Source: UBA3069 sp050633465 (lineage in GTDB: Bacteria; Pseudomonadota; Alphaproteobacteria; Rhodobacterales; Rhodobacteraceae). From it: 64,000 bases of DNA. Below are positions 1 through 7,796 of this stretch, piece after piece. Every line of letters starts with the position of its first letter. Positions within the stretch are counted from its first letter, which is position 1. The position numbers and the translations under genes were made by a program. Below the pieces are notes generated by a model. It ran no database searches, was not told where the DNA came from, and was given only the letters and a program-made list of their open reading frames with translations. Location of the stretch: the NCBI GenBank assembly GCA_050633465.1, contig JBOEGO010000016.1, positions 1 to 64,000 of the forward strand, given 5' to 3'.

Positions 1-1030
1 GGGAGGGGTTGTTGTCCATGCTGCCCTTGTTGCGGGCGGTGTAATCCTCCCACCACTTGATCAGGGCGATCAGTTTTTCGCCCGTGGCGCGGTCGGTTGC
101 GCGGGCGGTCAGCAGGTGTTCGGCGCCATAGATTTCGGGCGTTTCGGCCAGCACGCCGGTGCCGCCCTGCGCCACCAGCAGATCACAGGCATGGCCCAGC
201 GCAGGGTTGGCGGTGATGCCCGACCAGGCATCGGAGCCGCCGCATTGCAGCGCCACCATCAGTGCGCCGGCAGGGGCGGGCGCGCGTTCGGCCGCGTTGA
301 CCAGCGGCAACATGGCGGTGATTTTCGCGATCCCCAGATCAACGGTTTTGCGCAATCCGCCGACATCCTGAATGTTCATGGACTGAAACAGCGGGCCGGG
401 GGTCAGCCCGTATGCTTCGATCAGCCAGTCGATCTGGTTCATTTCGCAGCCCAGCCCGGCCATCAGGACCGCGCCGATATTGGGGTTTTTTGCATAGCCC
501 CACATCACACGTTGCAGGGCCTCGAATCCGTCACCATCGCCCGCCATGCCGCAGCCCGTGCCATGCACAAATGCGGTCACGCCATCGACATTGGGGTATT
601 CGGCCATGATTTCGGGCGTGAAATGCGCCGCGATCATCCGCGCCGCCGTGGCCGAACAATTGACCGAGGTCAGAACCGCGATGTAATTGCGCGTGCCGAC
701 GCGGCCCGATGCGCGGTGATACCCCATGAATGTATCCTGCCGGCTGTCGGGCATGACGGGGCGCAGGTTGGTGGAAAATTCGTAATCCTGATCCACGGCG
801 CGAAATTCAAGGTTATGGCTGTGCACATGCGCGCCCATGGCGATGTCACAGCCCGCATAGCCGATCACCTGCGCGTATTTCAGCACCGGATCGCCTTTTT
901 TGATCGGTTGCGTGGCCAGTTTGTGACCACGCGGAATGGTTTCGATTGCGCCCTCGACGCCAATCTCCAGCTGGGTGATGGCGGTGACGACATTGTCGGC
1001 GGGTGACAGGCGGACGGTGTTCATATGCAT
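1..1030 (-). CDS. UxaA-family (altronate/galactarate-type) dehydratase, 3' end beyond the window
   Basis: The reading frame is open from the start to the left window edge without a stop, so the C-terminal part is missing. Residues 1 to about 95 look like the SAF domain that opens UxaA/GarD proteins. The long catalytic domain follows, with the family signatures GRVGTRNYI, LTSVNCSATAA and HGTGCGMAGDGDG. These enzymes dehydrate aldonic or aldaric acids to 2-keto-3-deoxy acids. Two in-frame ATGs (1030 and 1024) sit side by side and no clear ribosome binding site separates them. The gene lies about 60 bp after the TRAP permease in the same direction and probably belongs to that operon. The substrate cannot be read from the sequence. 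Confidence 0.85.
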   Translation of the reverse strand, partial: MHMNTVRLSPADNVVTAITQLEIGVEGAIETIPRGHKLATQPIKKGDPVLKYAQVIGYAGCDIAMGAHVHSHNLEFRAVDQDYEFSTNLRPVMPDSRQDTFMGYHRASGRVGTRNYIAVLTSVNCSATAARMIAAHFTPEIMAEYPNVDGVTAFVHGTGCGMAGDGDGFEALQRVMWGYAKNPNIGAVLMAGLGCEMNQIDWLIEAYGLTPGPLFQSMNIQDVGGLRKTVDLGIAKITAMLPLVNAAERAPAPAGALMVALQCGGSDAWSGITANPALGHACDLLVAQGGTGVLAETPEIYGAEHLLTARATDRATGEKLIALIKWWEDYTARNKGSMDNNPS

Positions 1031-1090
1031 ATCCACAAGGCTGGAAACCGGGGCAGGTCTTGCCGCCCCGGTCGGGCATTTGTTATTGTT

Positions 1091-2719
1091 TTACAAGAAG
1101 ATCGCGATGATCGGCGGCCAGATCAGCAGCACAGACAATGCAATCAGCTGGATCGCGATGAACGGCAGGAAGCCCTTGAAAATATCCGTCAGAGAGATAT
1201 GCGGCGGCGCCACCGATTTCAGGTAAAACGCAGCCGGACCAAAGGGCGGCGACAGGAAACTGACCTGCATGTTCATACAGAACACCACCCCGAACCAGAT
1301 CGCGACGTGGCGCGGCTCTAGCCCGCCGAAATACCCGATTTCATCGACCGGCAGTTTCAGCACGATGGGCAGGAAAACGGGCATGATCAGCAGCACGATC
1401 CCGACCCAATCCATGAACATGCCCATGATCAGGAACACGAACATCATCACCAGAATGATCCCCATGGTGGGCAGATCGGCCCCGACGATCAGGTTGGCGA
1501 CATAATTCGGCCCGCCGACCAGCGTATAGGCCGCCGCCAGTGCCGCCGCGCCGATGGTCACCCAGATGATGGTGCCGGTGGATTTCAGCGTGCGGATCAG
1601 GCTGTCCCAGACAATTTCAAAGGTCATTTCGCGGCGCGCCAGCCCGATCAGGAACACGGCGACAACGCCCATGCCTGCGGCTTCGGTGATGCCGGTGATA
1701 CCACCATAGATCGACCCCAGAACCACGCCGATGACGATGGTGGGGGCGATCAGACCCTTGCCCATGTCCCAGCCGGTTTGGGTCCGGTCCTTGCCGACAA
1801 CCAGCAGGATCGTGGCCGCAGCCAGAACAAATGCGCCGATGATCCAGGGGATATCAGACACCATGCCCAGCGGGATCGGGTCCACGCCGGTGGTCACGGT
1901 ATTCGCGCCGGTAAAGGTGAAAAACAGCGCCCGCACCAGCATCACGCCCGTCACCCACAGGGTGAAACGCGCCAGAAATCCCAGAAACATCAGACCCTTG
2001 TCGCGCCCTTTGGGGTCATCGGGGTTTTCTGGCGGCAGGGGGGCCATTTCCGGGCTCAGGTTGGTGCGGATCAGGATATAGACCACAAAGAAGGACGCCA
2101 GCATGAAACCGGGCAGGAAGGACGCGGTGAACAGCGCCTTGATCGAGGTTTCAGTGACCAGCCCGTAAAAGATCAGCACGATCGAGGGCGGGATCATGGT
2201 GCCCAGCGACCCGGAGGCGCAGATCGTGCCAATTGCCAAATTCTGGTTGTAACCCAGCCGCAGCATCTGGGGCAGGGCGATCAGGCCCAGCAGCACGACC
2301 TCTCCGCCAATAATACCCGACATCGCGGCCATGATCACCGCCATCAGCGAGGTCACGATGGCGATACCCCCGCGCATCCGCGACAGCCACAGATTGAGCG
2401 ATGAATACATATCCCGCGCAATGCCCGACCGTTCCAGCAGCGAGGCCATAAAGATGAACAGAGGCACCGATATCAGCACATAGTTGGTCATCTGGCGATA
2501 CACCGCCTGACCCAGCACCGAAAACGGCCCGCGCCCGAAATCGCGAAACAGCAGGTCCGCGTCGAATTTCATCATCAGGGTGATGACCGCCAAAAAGGCA
2601 GAGGCAAAGCCAAGCGGCATCCCGATGGCAAGCAGGGCGAACATGCCCAGCAGCAGCATCAGGCTAAGCGTGCCGATGTCATCGACCTTGAGCCAGCCGA
2701 CCAGATCAATCAATTCCAT
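1091..2719 (-). CDS. dctM: TRAP transporter large permease (DctM type)
   Basis: A 542-residue, very hydrophobic protein of the TRAP DctM family. It forms the ion-coupled channel subunit in the inner membrane together with DctQ. The start at 2719 is set by a good ribosome binding site (GGAGAAG, 4 bases before ATG). The start lies 1 bp after the dctQ stop, so translation is probably coupled. The length is above the usual 425-450 residues, and a stretch around residues 230-330 (after the LSPEMAPLPPENPDDPKGRD loop) makes up the extra. Long DctM forms of this kind are known in marine alphaproteobacteria. With dctP and dctQ it should import an organic or sugar acid. Confidence 0.93.
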   Translation of the reverse strand: MELIDLVGWLKVDDIGTLSLMLLLGMFALLAIGMPLGFASAFLAVITLMMKFDADLLFRDFGRGPFSVLGQAVYRQMTNYVLISVPLFIFMASLLERSGIARDMYSSLNLWLSRMRGGIAIVTSLMAVIMAAMSGIIGGEVVLLGLIALPQMLRLGYNQNLAIGTICASGSLGTMIPPSIVLIFYGLVTETSIKALFTASFLPGFMLASFFVVYILIRTNLSPEMAPLPPENPDDPKGRDKGLMFLGFLARFTLWVTGVMLVRALFFTFTGANTVTTGVDPIPLGMVSDIPWIIGAFVLAAATILLVVGKDRTQTGWDMGKGLIAPTIVIGVVLGSIYGGITGITEAAGMGVVAVFLIGLARREMTFEIVWDSLIRTLKSTGTIIWVTIGAAALAAAYTLVGGPNYVANLIVGADLPTMGIILVMMFVFLIMGMFMDWVGIVLLIMPVFLPIVLKLPVDEIGYFGGLEPRHVAIWFGVVFCMNMQVSFLSPPFGPAAFYLKSVAPPHISLTDIFKGFLPFIAIQLIALSVLLIWPPIIAIFL

Positions 2720-2720
2720 A

Positions 2721-3524
2721 TTACTTCTCCAGGGTCCGGCGGATGTTTTCGATATCGGTTTCGTCGATATCGTCGTGGCCGTGGTGTTCGGGTGCCTTGT
2801 TCCAGTCGGCAATCAGGTTTGACAGCGCCTGAATGGCCACAAGGCAGATGATAAACAGGATCGCAGGTTTCACGGTGCCCGGAATGGCCGGATCCCATGC
2901 GGTGCCGAATGTTTCCATCCGCATCACGCGGTTTTTGGCATCGGTAAACCCGCCCCAAACCAGCGCAAAGGTGAACCCCCAGATCAGGACGACAGAAATC
3001 ACATCGGCGGATTTCTGCATCCAGCGCGGCATCATGTCATAGATCACGTAAATGCGGATGTGGCTGCGTTGCTGCATGGCGTATAGGCCGGCCAGCAGGA
3101 ACACGAAACTGGCGATCCACAGCGACAGTTCGTTCGCCCACAGGGTCGGGCGCGAAAACACATAACGCGACACCACTTCGTAAAACATCACCAGCACGAC
3201 AAAGGCGACGCCGATCATCGACAGGCGCGAGCAAACCAATGATATTATGTCGAAAAACCCATGAGGTTGCGGTTCTATCGCGCCCACGCTGTCGGACAGA
3301 TATATCGCGGAAAACAGCAATGACCCCGAAAACAGCGCCAGCATCAGCTGCACCACAGGCCGACCCGCAGGGCGGATCATTTCATGCATTCCAATCGGGT
3401 CTGCCGATATGAACTGGTTCAACACCAGACCGACAAACAACAGCCCCGTCAGCCCGATCAGGGCGAACATCGCCTTGCGCACCGGCGCACGCAACGGCCC
3501 CAGCCATACGCTTTGATTTTCCAT
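2721..3524 (-). CDS. dctQ: TRAP transporter small permease (DctQ type)
   Basis: A 267-residue membrane protein. The DctQ core lies in the C-terminal two thirds, with the typical run EVVSRYVFSRPTLWANELS. An N-terminal extension of roughly 90 residues adds about two further membrane segments, so it is longer than common DctQ proteins (about 160-180). It lies between dctP and dctM. A stem-loop separates it from dctP, which would let dctP be made in excess. The C-terminus is acidic and His/Asp rich (residues around 245-260). Confidence 0.9.
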   Translation of the reverse strand: MENQSVWLGPLRAPVRKAMFALIGLTGLLFVGLVLNQFISADPIGMHEMIRPAGRPVVQLMLALFSGSLLFSAIYLSDSVGAIEPQPHGFFDIISLVCSRLSMIGVAFVVLVMFYEVVSRYVFSRPTLWANELSLWIASFVFLLAGLYAMQQRSHIRIYVIYDMMPRWMQKSADVISVVLIWGFTFALVWGGFTDAKNRVMRMETFGTAWDPAIPGTVKPAILFIICLVAIQALSNLIADWNKAPEHHGHDDIDETDIENIRRTLEK

Positions 3525-3573
3525 TACTCGATTTCCCCTGCCGGAACCGCCACCCTTGCTGCGGTTCTGAAAA

Positions 3574-3599
3574 GGCGGGCCCGTTCAACGGGGCCCGCC
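3574..3599 (-). terminator. Intercistronic stem-loop after dctP, partial terminator or mRNA stabiliser
   Basis: A perfect 9-bp GC-only stem (GGCGGGCCC with its complement) has an 8-base loop. Reading leftward it is followed by TTTT. It sits between the dctP stop (3632) and the dctQ start (3524). Such elements are common after binding-protein genes, where the solute-binding protein must exceed the permease. Whether it stops transcription or protects the dctP mRNA cannot be told from sequence. Confidence 0.7.
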
Positions 3600-3631
3600 C
3601 AGTGTTTCAGGTCACGCTGTGGCGTGCCGGA

Positions 3632-4654
3632 TTACTCGGCCAGCAGGCCCAGTTGACCCAAATAGGCGCGGTGGCTTTTGACCAGCGCGTCTGCTTCGGG
3701 AGATTTTTGCGCCCAGCGGTCCCATGCGGTTTGTGCGGCTGCGCGGAAATTGGCGCGGTCCTCATCCGACCAGGAATACAGGGTCACGCCTTCGGATCTC
3801 AGCTTGGCGGCTGCCTCGGCGTTTTTCTTTTCATTGGACAGGGCGGTGTGCAGGGCCAGTTTCTGCATCGCGGTGTCGATGATGCGGCGCTGGCCTTCGC
3901 TCAGACCTTCCCAGACGGCCTGGTTACAGGCCAGGTGATCCGACGGCATTGAATGGAAACCGGGATAGGTGGCATGTTTCACAATGTCATACAGGCCCAG
4001 ACCGACGTTGTTGGACAGGCCCGATGCATCGGCACCGTCGATGATGCCCGTTTCCAGCGCGGTAAAGATTTCGGTGAAATCCATCACGATGGGGGATGCG
4101 CCCATTTCGGTGAAAATTTCGGTTTCCAGACCGGGGGGCGAGCGGAATTTCCAACCTTTCAGGTCGGCGGGGCCGGCAATGGGTTTGGACGATGACAGGG
4201 ATTCCTGACCATAGATCCACCAGCCGACCAGCTGCATCCCCTGAGCGTTATAAAGTTCCTGCGCAGCGTCATAGCCACCGCCGTAATAGAGCCAGCTTAG
4301 CTGTTGCCACGGGGTGTCATAACCGCCCATGATATCGCCCACGAACTGGAACGCCGCGTTTTTGCCGGTTTGATAGGCGCCGCCGGTCATGTCGCAATCC
4401 AGGATGCCGTTGATCGCCGCATCAAATGTTTCGGTCGTCGCCACAACGGACGAGGAATAGAACAATTCGATGTCGATCGAGCCGCCGGACATGGTTTCGA
4501 TGTCATCGGCGAATTGGGCCGCCAGTTTGCCCGATGGATGTTCGGTGGCGTAATGTGTCTGGATGCGCAGTGTGACGGGTTTGTCCTCGGCGATGGCCGG
4601 AACCGCAATCACCGCAGCACAGGCAGCCGATTTCAAAATGGATTTCAGTTTCAT
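3632..4654 (-). CDS. dctP: TRAP transporter periplasmic solute-binding protein (DctP type)
   Basis: A 340-residue secreted protein. A signal peptide covers about residues 1-23 (KLKS, hydrophobic core, cleavage after AIA). The DctP fold follows, with the family pattern around FRSPPGLETEIFTEMGA and the arginine expected to bind the substrate carboxylate. The start at 4654 is chosen because GGGAGGA lies just upstream and the signal peptide begins there; longer in-frame starts would give an improbable N-terminus. It is the first gene of the leftward transporter operon. Two GntR-type palindromes lie within 130 bp upstream. Confidence 0.93.
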   Translation of the reverse strand: MKLKSILKSAACAAVIAVPAIAEDKPVTLRIQTHYATEHPSGKLAAQFADDIETMSGGSIDIELFYSSSVVATTETFDAAINGILDCDMTGGAYQTGKNAAFQFVGDIMGGYDTPWQQLSWLYYGGGYDAAQELYNAQGMQLVGWWIYGQESLSSSKPIAGPADLKGWKFRSPPGLETEIFTEMGASPIVMDFTEIFTALETGIIDGADASGLSNNVGLGLYDIVKHATYPGFHSMPSDHLACNQAVWEGLSEGQRRIIDTAMQKLALHTALSNEKKNAEAAAKLRSEGVTLYSWSDEDRANFRAAAQTAWDRWAQKSPEADALVKSHRAYLGQLGLLAE

Positions 4655-4710
4655 TTCATTCCTCCCTGAGCGGGGTGCAGCCCCGCCTTCATGGCGCTCC
4701 TCTTGCGCCG

Positions 4711-4724
4711 GATGGTATACCATC
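4711..4724. promoter_or_regulatory. GntR/FCD-type operator 1 (upstream of dctP)
   Basis: Perfect 14-bp palindrome GATGGTATACCATC. The TGG-N4-CCA core fits the site type bound by FadR/FCD-family GntR regulators. It lies 57 bases before the dctP start codon, where binding could block initiation. Its centre is 55 bp from that of operator 2. Confidence 0.75.
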
Positions 4725-4765
4725 TTTCAAAAGGCTACTCGAAACCCGCGCTTCGGATCAACCAT

Positions 4766-4779
4766 TTTGGTATACCAAA
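4766..4779. promoter_or_regulatory. GntR/FCD-type operator 2 (upstream of dctP)
   Basis: Perfect 14-bp palindrome TTTGGTATACCAAA, identical to operator 3 and contained in operator 4. It lies about 110 bases before the dctP start. Confidence 0.78.
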
Positions 4780-5102
4780 GCTTAACTTTTGGGGCGCTAC
4801 AGGCGGTAAACCGACCGAATATTGCGATATGCGCCGCCAATTTCAGTCGGGGGTCGCGGGATGGGGGGAATGGTGCTGTGATCCTGCGAATCATTGCCGC
4901 AGCCGGTGGGCTGAAAACCCCATGCTGCGCCTGCAAAATATGGCTGTAGACGCTGTGACGCCGCGCCCTGTTCACCCGGGTGGATTTCGCGGCTAGTATA
5001 ATGTGCGCCAATCCATGGATTGCGGGGGCAGATCGCAGGTGCAGCAGGGTATCGACACCGGAAACCCGGCGATCTTTACAGGCTTATCGACAAGCTCCGG
5101 GC

Positions 5103-5116
5103 TTTGGTATACCAAA
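5103..5116. promoter_or_regulatory. GntR/FCD-type operator 3 (upstream of the regulator gene)
   Basis: Perfect 14-bp palindrome TTTGGTATACCAAA, 77 bases before the gntR start codon. Its position suggests that the regulator controls its own expression and that of the downstream FAH-family gene. Confidence 0.78.
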
Positions 5117-5193
5117 TTCAGGGGGTGCTTGCCTGCCACCGTCCGGACCTATGGCGCAGAAAATGATGAACACAGATACAAAAAGGCCGCAAC

Positions 5194-5868
5194 ATGGCAG
5201 ATCAGAATTTGGCAGAACAGATTGCCACGCAAATCCGCCGCGACATCCTGCGGGGGAAACTGCCGCCGGGCAGTTCGATCAAGGAACGTGACAACGCCGC
5301 CGATCTGGGGGTCAGCCGCACCCCCATGCGCGAGGCAATCCGCATTCTGGCCAAGGAAGGCCTGTTGATCCTGCGCCCGTCGCGCAGCCCGATTGTGGCC
5401 CAGCCCAGCATGAAAGATCTGGCAGATCACGTTGCGGTTTTGCTGGCATTGGAAAAACTGTCGGTCGAACTGGCCTGTGTCCATGCCACGGACAAGGACA
5501 TCGCCACGCTGAGCAAAATCACCGACCATATGGCCGAACATTTCGATGACACCGATCCGCTGGATATGTTCGAAATTGATATGTCGTTTCATTCTGCCAT
5601 TGCACAGGCATCGCACAATGAACCGCTGGCCGAAACGCACCGCACCTTTCTGGAGCGGCTGTGGCGGGCGCGGTTTCTGGCGGCGGTGCAACGGCGCAAC
5701 CGCGAACGTCTGGTCACCGAACACGGAGAGATTTTGCAGGCGCTGAAATCGCGCAACAAAGAGGCGGCCCGCGCCGCTGTCGACAATCACCTGTGGCATC
5801 TGGCCGATGACATTCGCATGGCCATCGAGAAAGAGGATGCACGGTTGAAAGAAGCCGTAAACGAATAA
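5194..5868 (+). CDS. GntR family transcriptional regulator, FadR/FCD subfamily
   Basis: A 224-residue DNA-binding regulator. Residues 1-70 form the winged helix (ERDNAADLGVSRTPMREAIRILAKEGL). Residues 80-215 form the FCD ligand domain. The usual FCD metal-binding set is visible: Asp and His in EIDMSFHSAIAQ, His in EHGEIL, and His in DNHLWHL. It is transcribed with the FAH-family gene (21 bp gap) and away from the TRAP operon. Four palindromes of the FCD type lie upstream of this gene, dctP and the RuBisCO-like gene. The inducer is probably the transported sugar acid or an intermediate; this is inference. Confidence 0.92.
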   Translation: MADQNLAEQIATQIRRDILRGKLPPGSSIKERDNAADLGVSRTPMREAIRILAKEGLLILRPSRSPIVAQPSMKDLADHVAVLLALEKLSVELACVHATDKDIATLSKITDHMAEHFDDTDPLDMFEIDMSFHSAIAQASHNEPLAETHRTFLERLWRARFLAAVQRRNRERLVTEHGEILQALKSRNKEAARAAVDNHLWHLADDIRMAIEKEDARLKEAVNE

Positions 5869-5889
5869 TCAGGGAATAGGAGAACCCCA

Positions 5890-6735
5890 ATGAAATTGCT
5901 CAGATTCGGTCCGGTTGGACAGGAAAAACCGGGCCTTCTGGACGGGGACGGGCGTGTGCGCGACCTGTCCGGCAAGGTGGATGATTTCGCGGGGGCGGGG
6001 GTGTCGCTGGCCGCGCTGGACAAGATCCGCGCGCTGGATGTGGATGCATTGCCCGTGGTGGAAAACCCCGGTCGCATCGGGTCCTGTCTGGCATCGGTTC
6101 CGAATTTCTATTGCATCGGGTTGAACTATGCCCTGCATGCGCAGGAATCCGGCCTGCCGATCCCCGAGGAACCGATCATGTTTTCCAAGGCCAGCAGCGC
6201 GCTGTCCGGCCCGTTTGATCCGGTGATCATCCCGCGCAAATCGCAAAAGGCCGATTGGGAGGTCGAGCTGGGCGTGGTGATCGGGCGGGACGCATTATAC
6301 GTGTCCGAGGCAGACGCGCTGGATTACGTGGCTGGTTATTGCGTGGTCAATGACGTGTCAGAGCGCGAATTCCAGATCGAACGCGGCGGCCAGTGGATCA
6401 AGGGCAAATCCGCCCCCACATTCGGCCCGACCGGCCCATGGCTGGTGACGGCGGATGAAATCCCCGATCCGCAGGTGTTGGACCTGTCGCTGGATCTGAA
6501 CGGCGAAACCGTGCAGAATTCCAATACCGCCGATATGATTTTTTCGGTCCGTCAGATCGTATCCTATATGAGCCAGTTCATGCAGTTACAGGCGGGTGAT
6601 CTGATCGTTACCGGCACGCCGTCGGGCGTGGGCATGGGCATGAACCCGCAGCGGTTTATGAAACCGGGCGATGAAATGGTGGTGCGTGTTCAAGGGCTTG
6701 GCGAACAGCGTCAGGTCGCCGAAGCGGCGAAATGA
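5890..6735 (+). CDS. Fumarylacetoacetate hydrolase (FAH) family protein
   Basis: A 281-residue member of the FAH superfamily. The short N-terminal part is followed by the catalytic domain with IGLNYALHAQESG, the metal-binding glutamates in WEVELGVVIG, and the end motif GDLIVTGTPSGVGMGM. The closest functional types I can name are 2,4-diketo-3-deoxy-L-fuconate/rhamnonate hydrolases and hydrolases often annotated as ureidoglycolate lyase. In a sugar-acid locus the diketo-acid hydrolase role fits better. It follows gntR by 21 bp with a ribosome binding site (AATAGGAGAACCCC), and a terminator follows. Confidence 0.85.
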   Translation: MKLLRFGPVGQEKPGLLDGDGRVRDLSGKVDDFAGAGVSLAALDKIRALDVDALPVVENPGRIGSCLASVPNFYCIGLNYALHAQESGLPIPEEPIMFSKASSALSGPFDPVIIPRKSQKADWEVELGVVIGRDALYVSEADALDYVAGYCVVNDVSEREFQIERGGQWIKGKSAPTFGPTGPWLVTADEIPDPQVLDLSLDLNGETVQNSNTADMIFSVRQIVSYMSQFMQLQAGDLIVTGTPSGVGMGMNPQRFMKPGDEMVVRVQGLGEQRQVAEAAK

Positions 6736-6742
6736 CAGTGCG

Positions 6743-6771
6743 GGGGGCGGCGGGACCGCTGCCCCCTGTTT
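6743..6771 (+). terminator. Rho-independent terminator after the FAH-family gene
   Basis: An 11-bp GC-rich stem (one G-U pair) begins 8 bases after the stop codon, closes on a very short loop and is followed by TGTTTC. The T tract is short, so efficiency may be moderate. Confidence 0.6.
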
Positions 6772-6870
6772 CGATGCATCGGGGAAACCAAAATGTCATG
6801 CGGTCAGAATCTGAATGCCTTTGCTCATCCTGGTGTTGCAGGTGATCGCGCGGGGCATGGCGCGGCGTAT

Positions 6871-6938
6871 ATTTAGCCATGCTAAATCTGGCGATGAATG
6901 CAGCCAACGGTTGGCGCGACTGTTGCGGCACGCCAACC
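6871..6938. repeat. Cluster of inverted repeats in a convergent gap
   Basis: ATTTAGC-CAT-GCTAAAT spans 6871-6887 and GCCAAC-G-GTTGGC spans 6903-6915, with centres 30 bp apart. A third GCCAAC copy at 6932-6937 allows an alternative pairing (GGTTGGCG 6909-6916 with CGCCAACC 6931-6938). The gap lies between two converging genes, so these may be a weak terminator for apnO rather than operators. Confidence 0.4.
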
Positions 6939-6959
6939 CGTTTGTTTACCATGGCCTGA

Positions 6960-7796
6960 TCAGGCGCAGATGTCCCTGACCGATTTTTTCACCGCGTCCA
7001 GACTGAACACATTGTCCAGCCAATCGGGCTGAAAAATCACCGATTTGGCGTTTTCAATCGCCAGCAATGCGCCGTCTGAAAATTTGCCCTCGGGGAAGAT
7101 GCCAAAGGCGATGGCCAGTTCGATTTTCAGATGGCCAAGGATGAAATCATGGGCCGCGTCGCGGGGCACGCCCATGCTGACGGCGCGGTCCGTCGCATCG
7201 CGCAGGGCGACCGTCATGGTGGCGGCAACGGTTTCGGACAGGGCCGGCTCCAGCACCGCGATGTTTTCCAAGGTGCAGCGGTGGGACCGCGCCACGGGAC
7301 CATAGATGATTTTGGCCACATCCTCGCAAAGTTGGTAATGGTCCTCTGGTCCCTGTATCAGGGCGCAAACGATGCCCTGTGGTCCCTTGATCCCGCCGAA
7401 AAAATCGCGCTGTGCCTCCACATCGGGCGTTACCTCGAATATATTGGGGTGGCAGGGATGGGTGCAGAAATAGGTCACATCATCGCGCCGCGGCATTTCG
7501 CCGGCATAGGGCGCGGCGGCGTCCAGCACGATCAGCGCGGCACCGGGTTTGACCTGATCAATAAACCCATGCGCGATCTTGCCGATCAGGCGGTCGGGCA
7601 CGGCCATCAGGATGATATCGGCCGCGGCGATGGCGGTGGCTTGATCGACGGGTTCAACGCCGACCTCGGCCCGCAGGCGTGTGCGGCCCTCGTCAGAAAT
7701 TTCAACATGATCAACGGTATATGCGGTGTTTTTAAGGTTGTTTGCCAGCCGCACACCCATTTTCCCGCCGGCCCCAAGTAATGCAATTCTGGTCAT
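6960..7796 (-). CDS. apnO: Probable D-apionate oxidoisomerase (phosphogluconate-dehydrogenase-like)
   Basis: A 278-residue NAD(P)-dependent enzyme with an N-terminal Rossmann fold (ALLGAGGKMGVRLA) and a helical C-terminal domain. The family has been assigned the conversion of D-apionate to 3-oxo-isoapionate. The assignment rests on overall family resemblance plus position: it is the last gene of an operon with a DUF1537 kinase and a RuBisCO-like protein, the set expected for that pathway. Its ATG overlaps the kinase stop codon (ATGA at 7796-7793), so the genes are translationally coupled. Activity on another branched or linear sugar acid is possible. Confidence 0.75.
   Translation of the reverse strand: MTRIALLGAGGKMGVRLANNLKNTAYTVDHVEISDEGRTRLRAEVGVEPVDQATAIAAADIILMAVPDRLIGKIAHGFIDQVKPGAALIVLDAAAPYAGEMPRRDDVTYFCTHPCHPNIFEVTPDVEAQRDFFGGIKGPQGIVCALIQGPEDHYQLCEDVAKIIYGPVARSHRCTLENIAVLEPALSETVAATMTVALRDATDRAVSMGVPRDAAHDFILGHLKIELAIAFGIFPEGKFSDGALLAIENAKSVIFQPDWLDNVFSLDAVKKSVRDICA

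Larger units (their letters stand above)
4655..5193. other. Divergent control region between dctP and the GntR regulator
   Basis: No convincing gene was found in these 539 bases. They hold three copies of the palindrome TGGTATACCA (listed separately). A TATAAT box at 4997-5002 could be the -10 element of the regulator, but no good -35 box lies 16-18 bases before it. The short open frames here overlap on both strands and lack coding character. Confidence 0.6.

Noticed and set aside
116..1006. 296-residue frame on the + strand
   Set aside because: It is antisense to the UxaA dehydratase frame, which shows clear family motifs; the + frame is His/Arg-rich and matches nothing.
4997..5002. TATAAT as a firm gntR promoter
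   Set aside because: No acceptable -35 box lies 16-18 bases upstream, so it is only mentioned in the control region.
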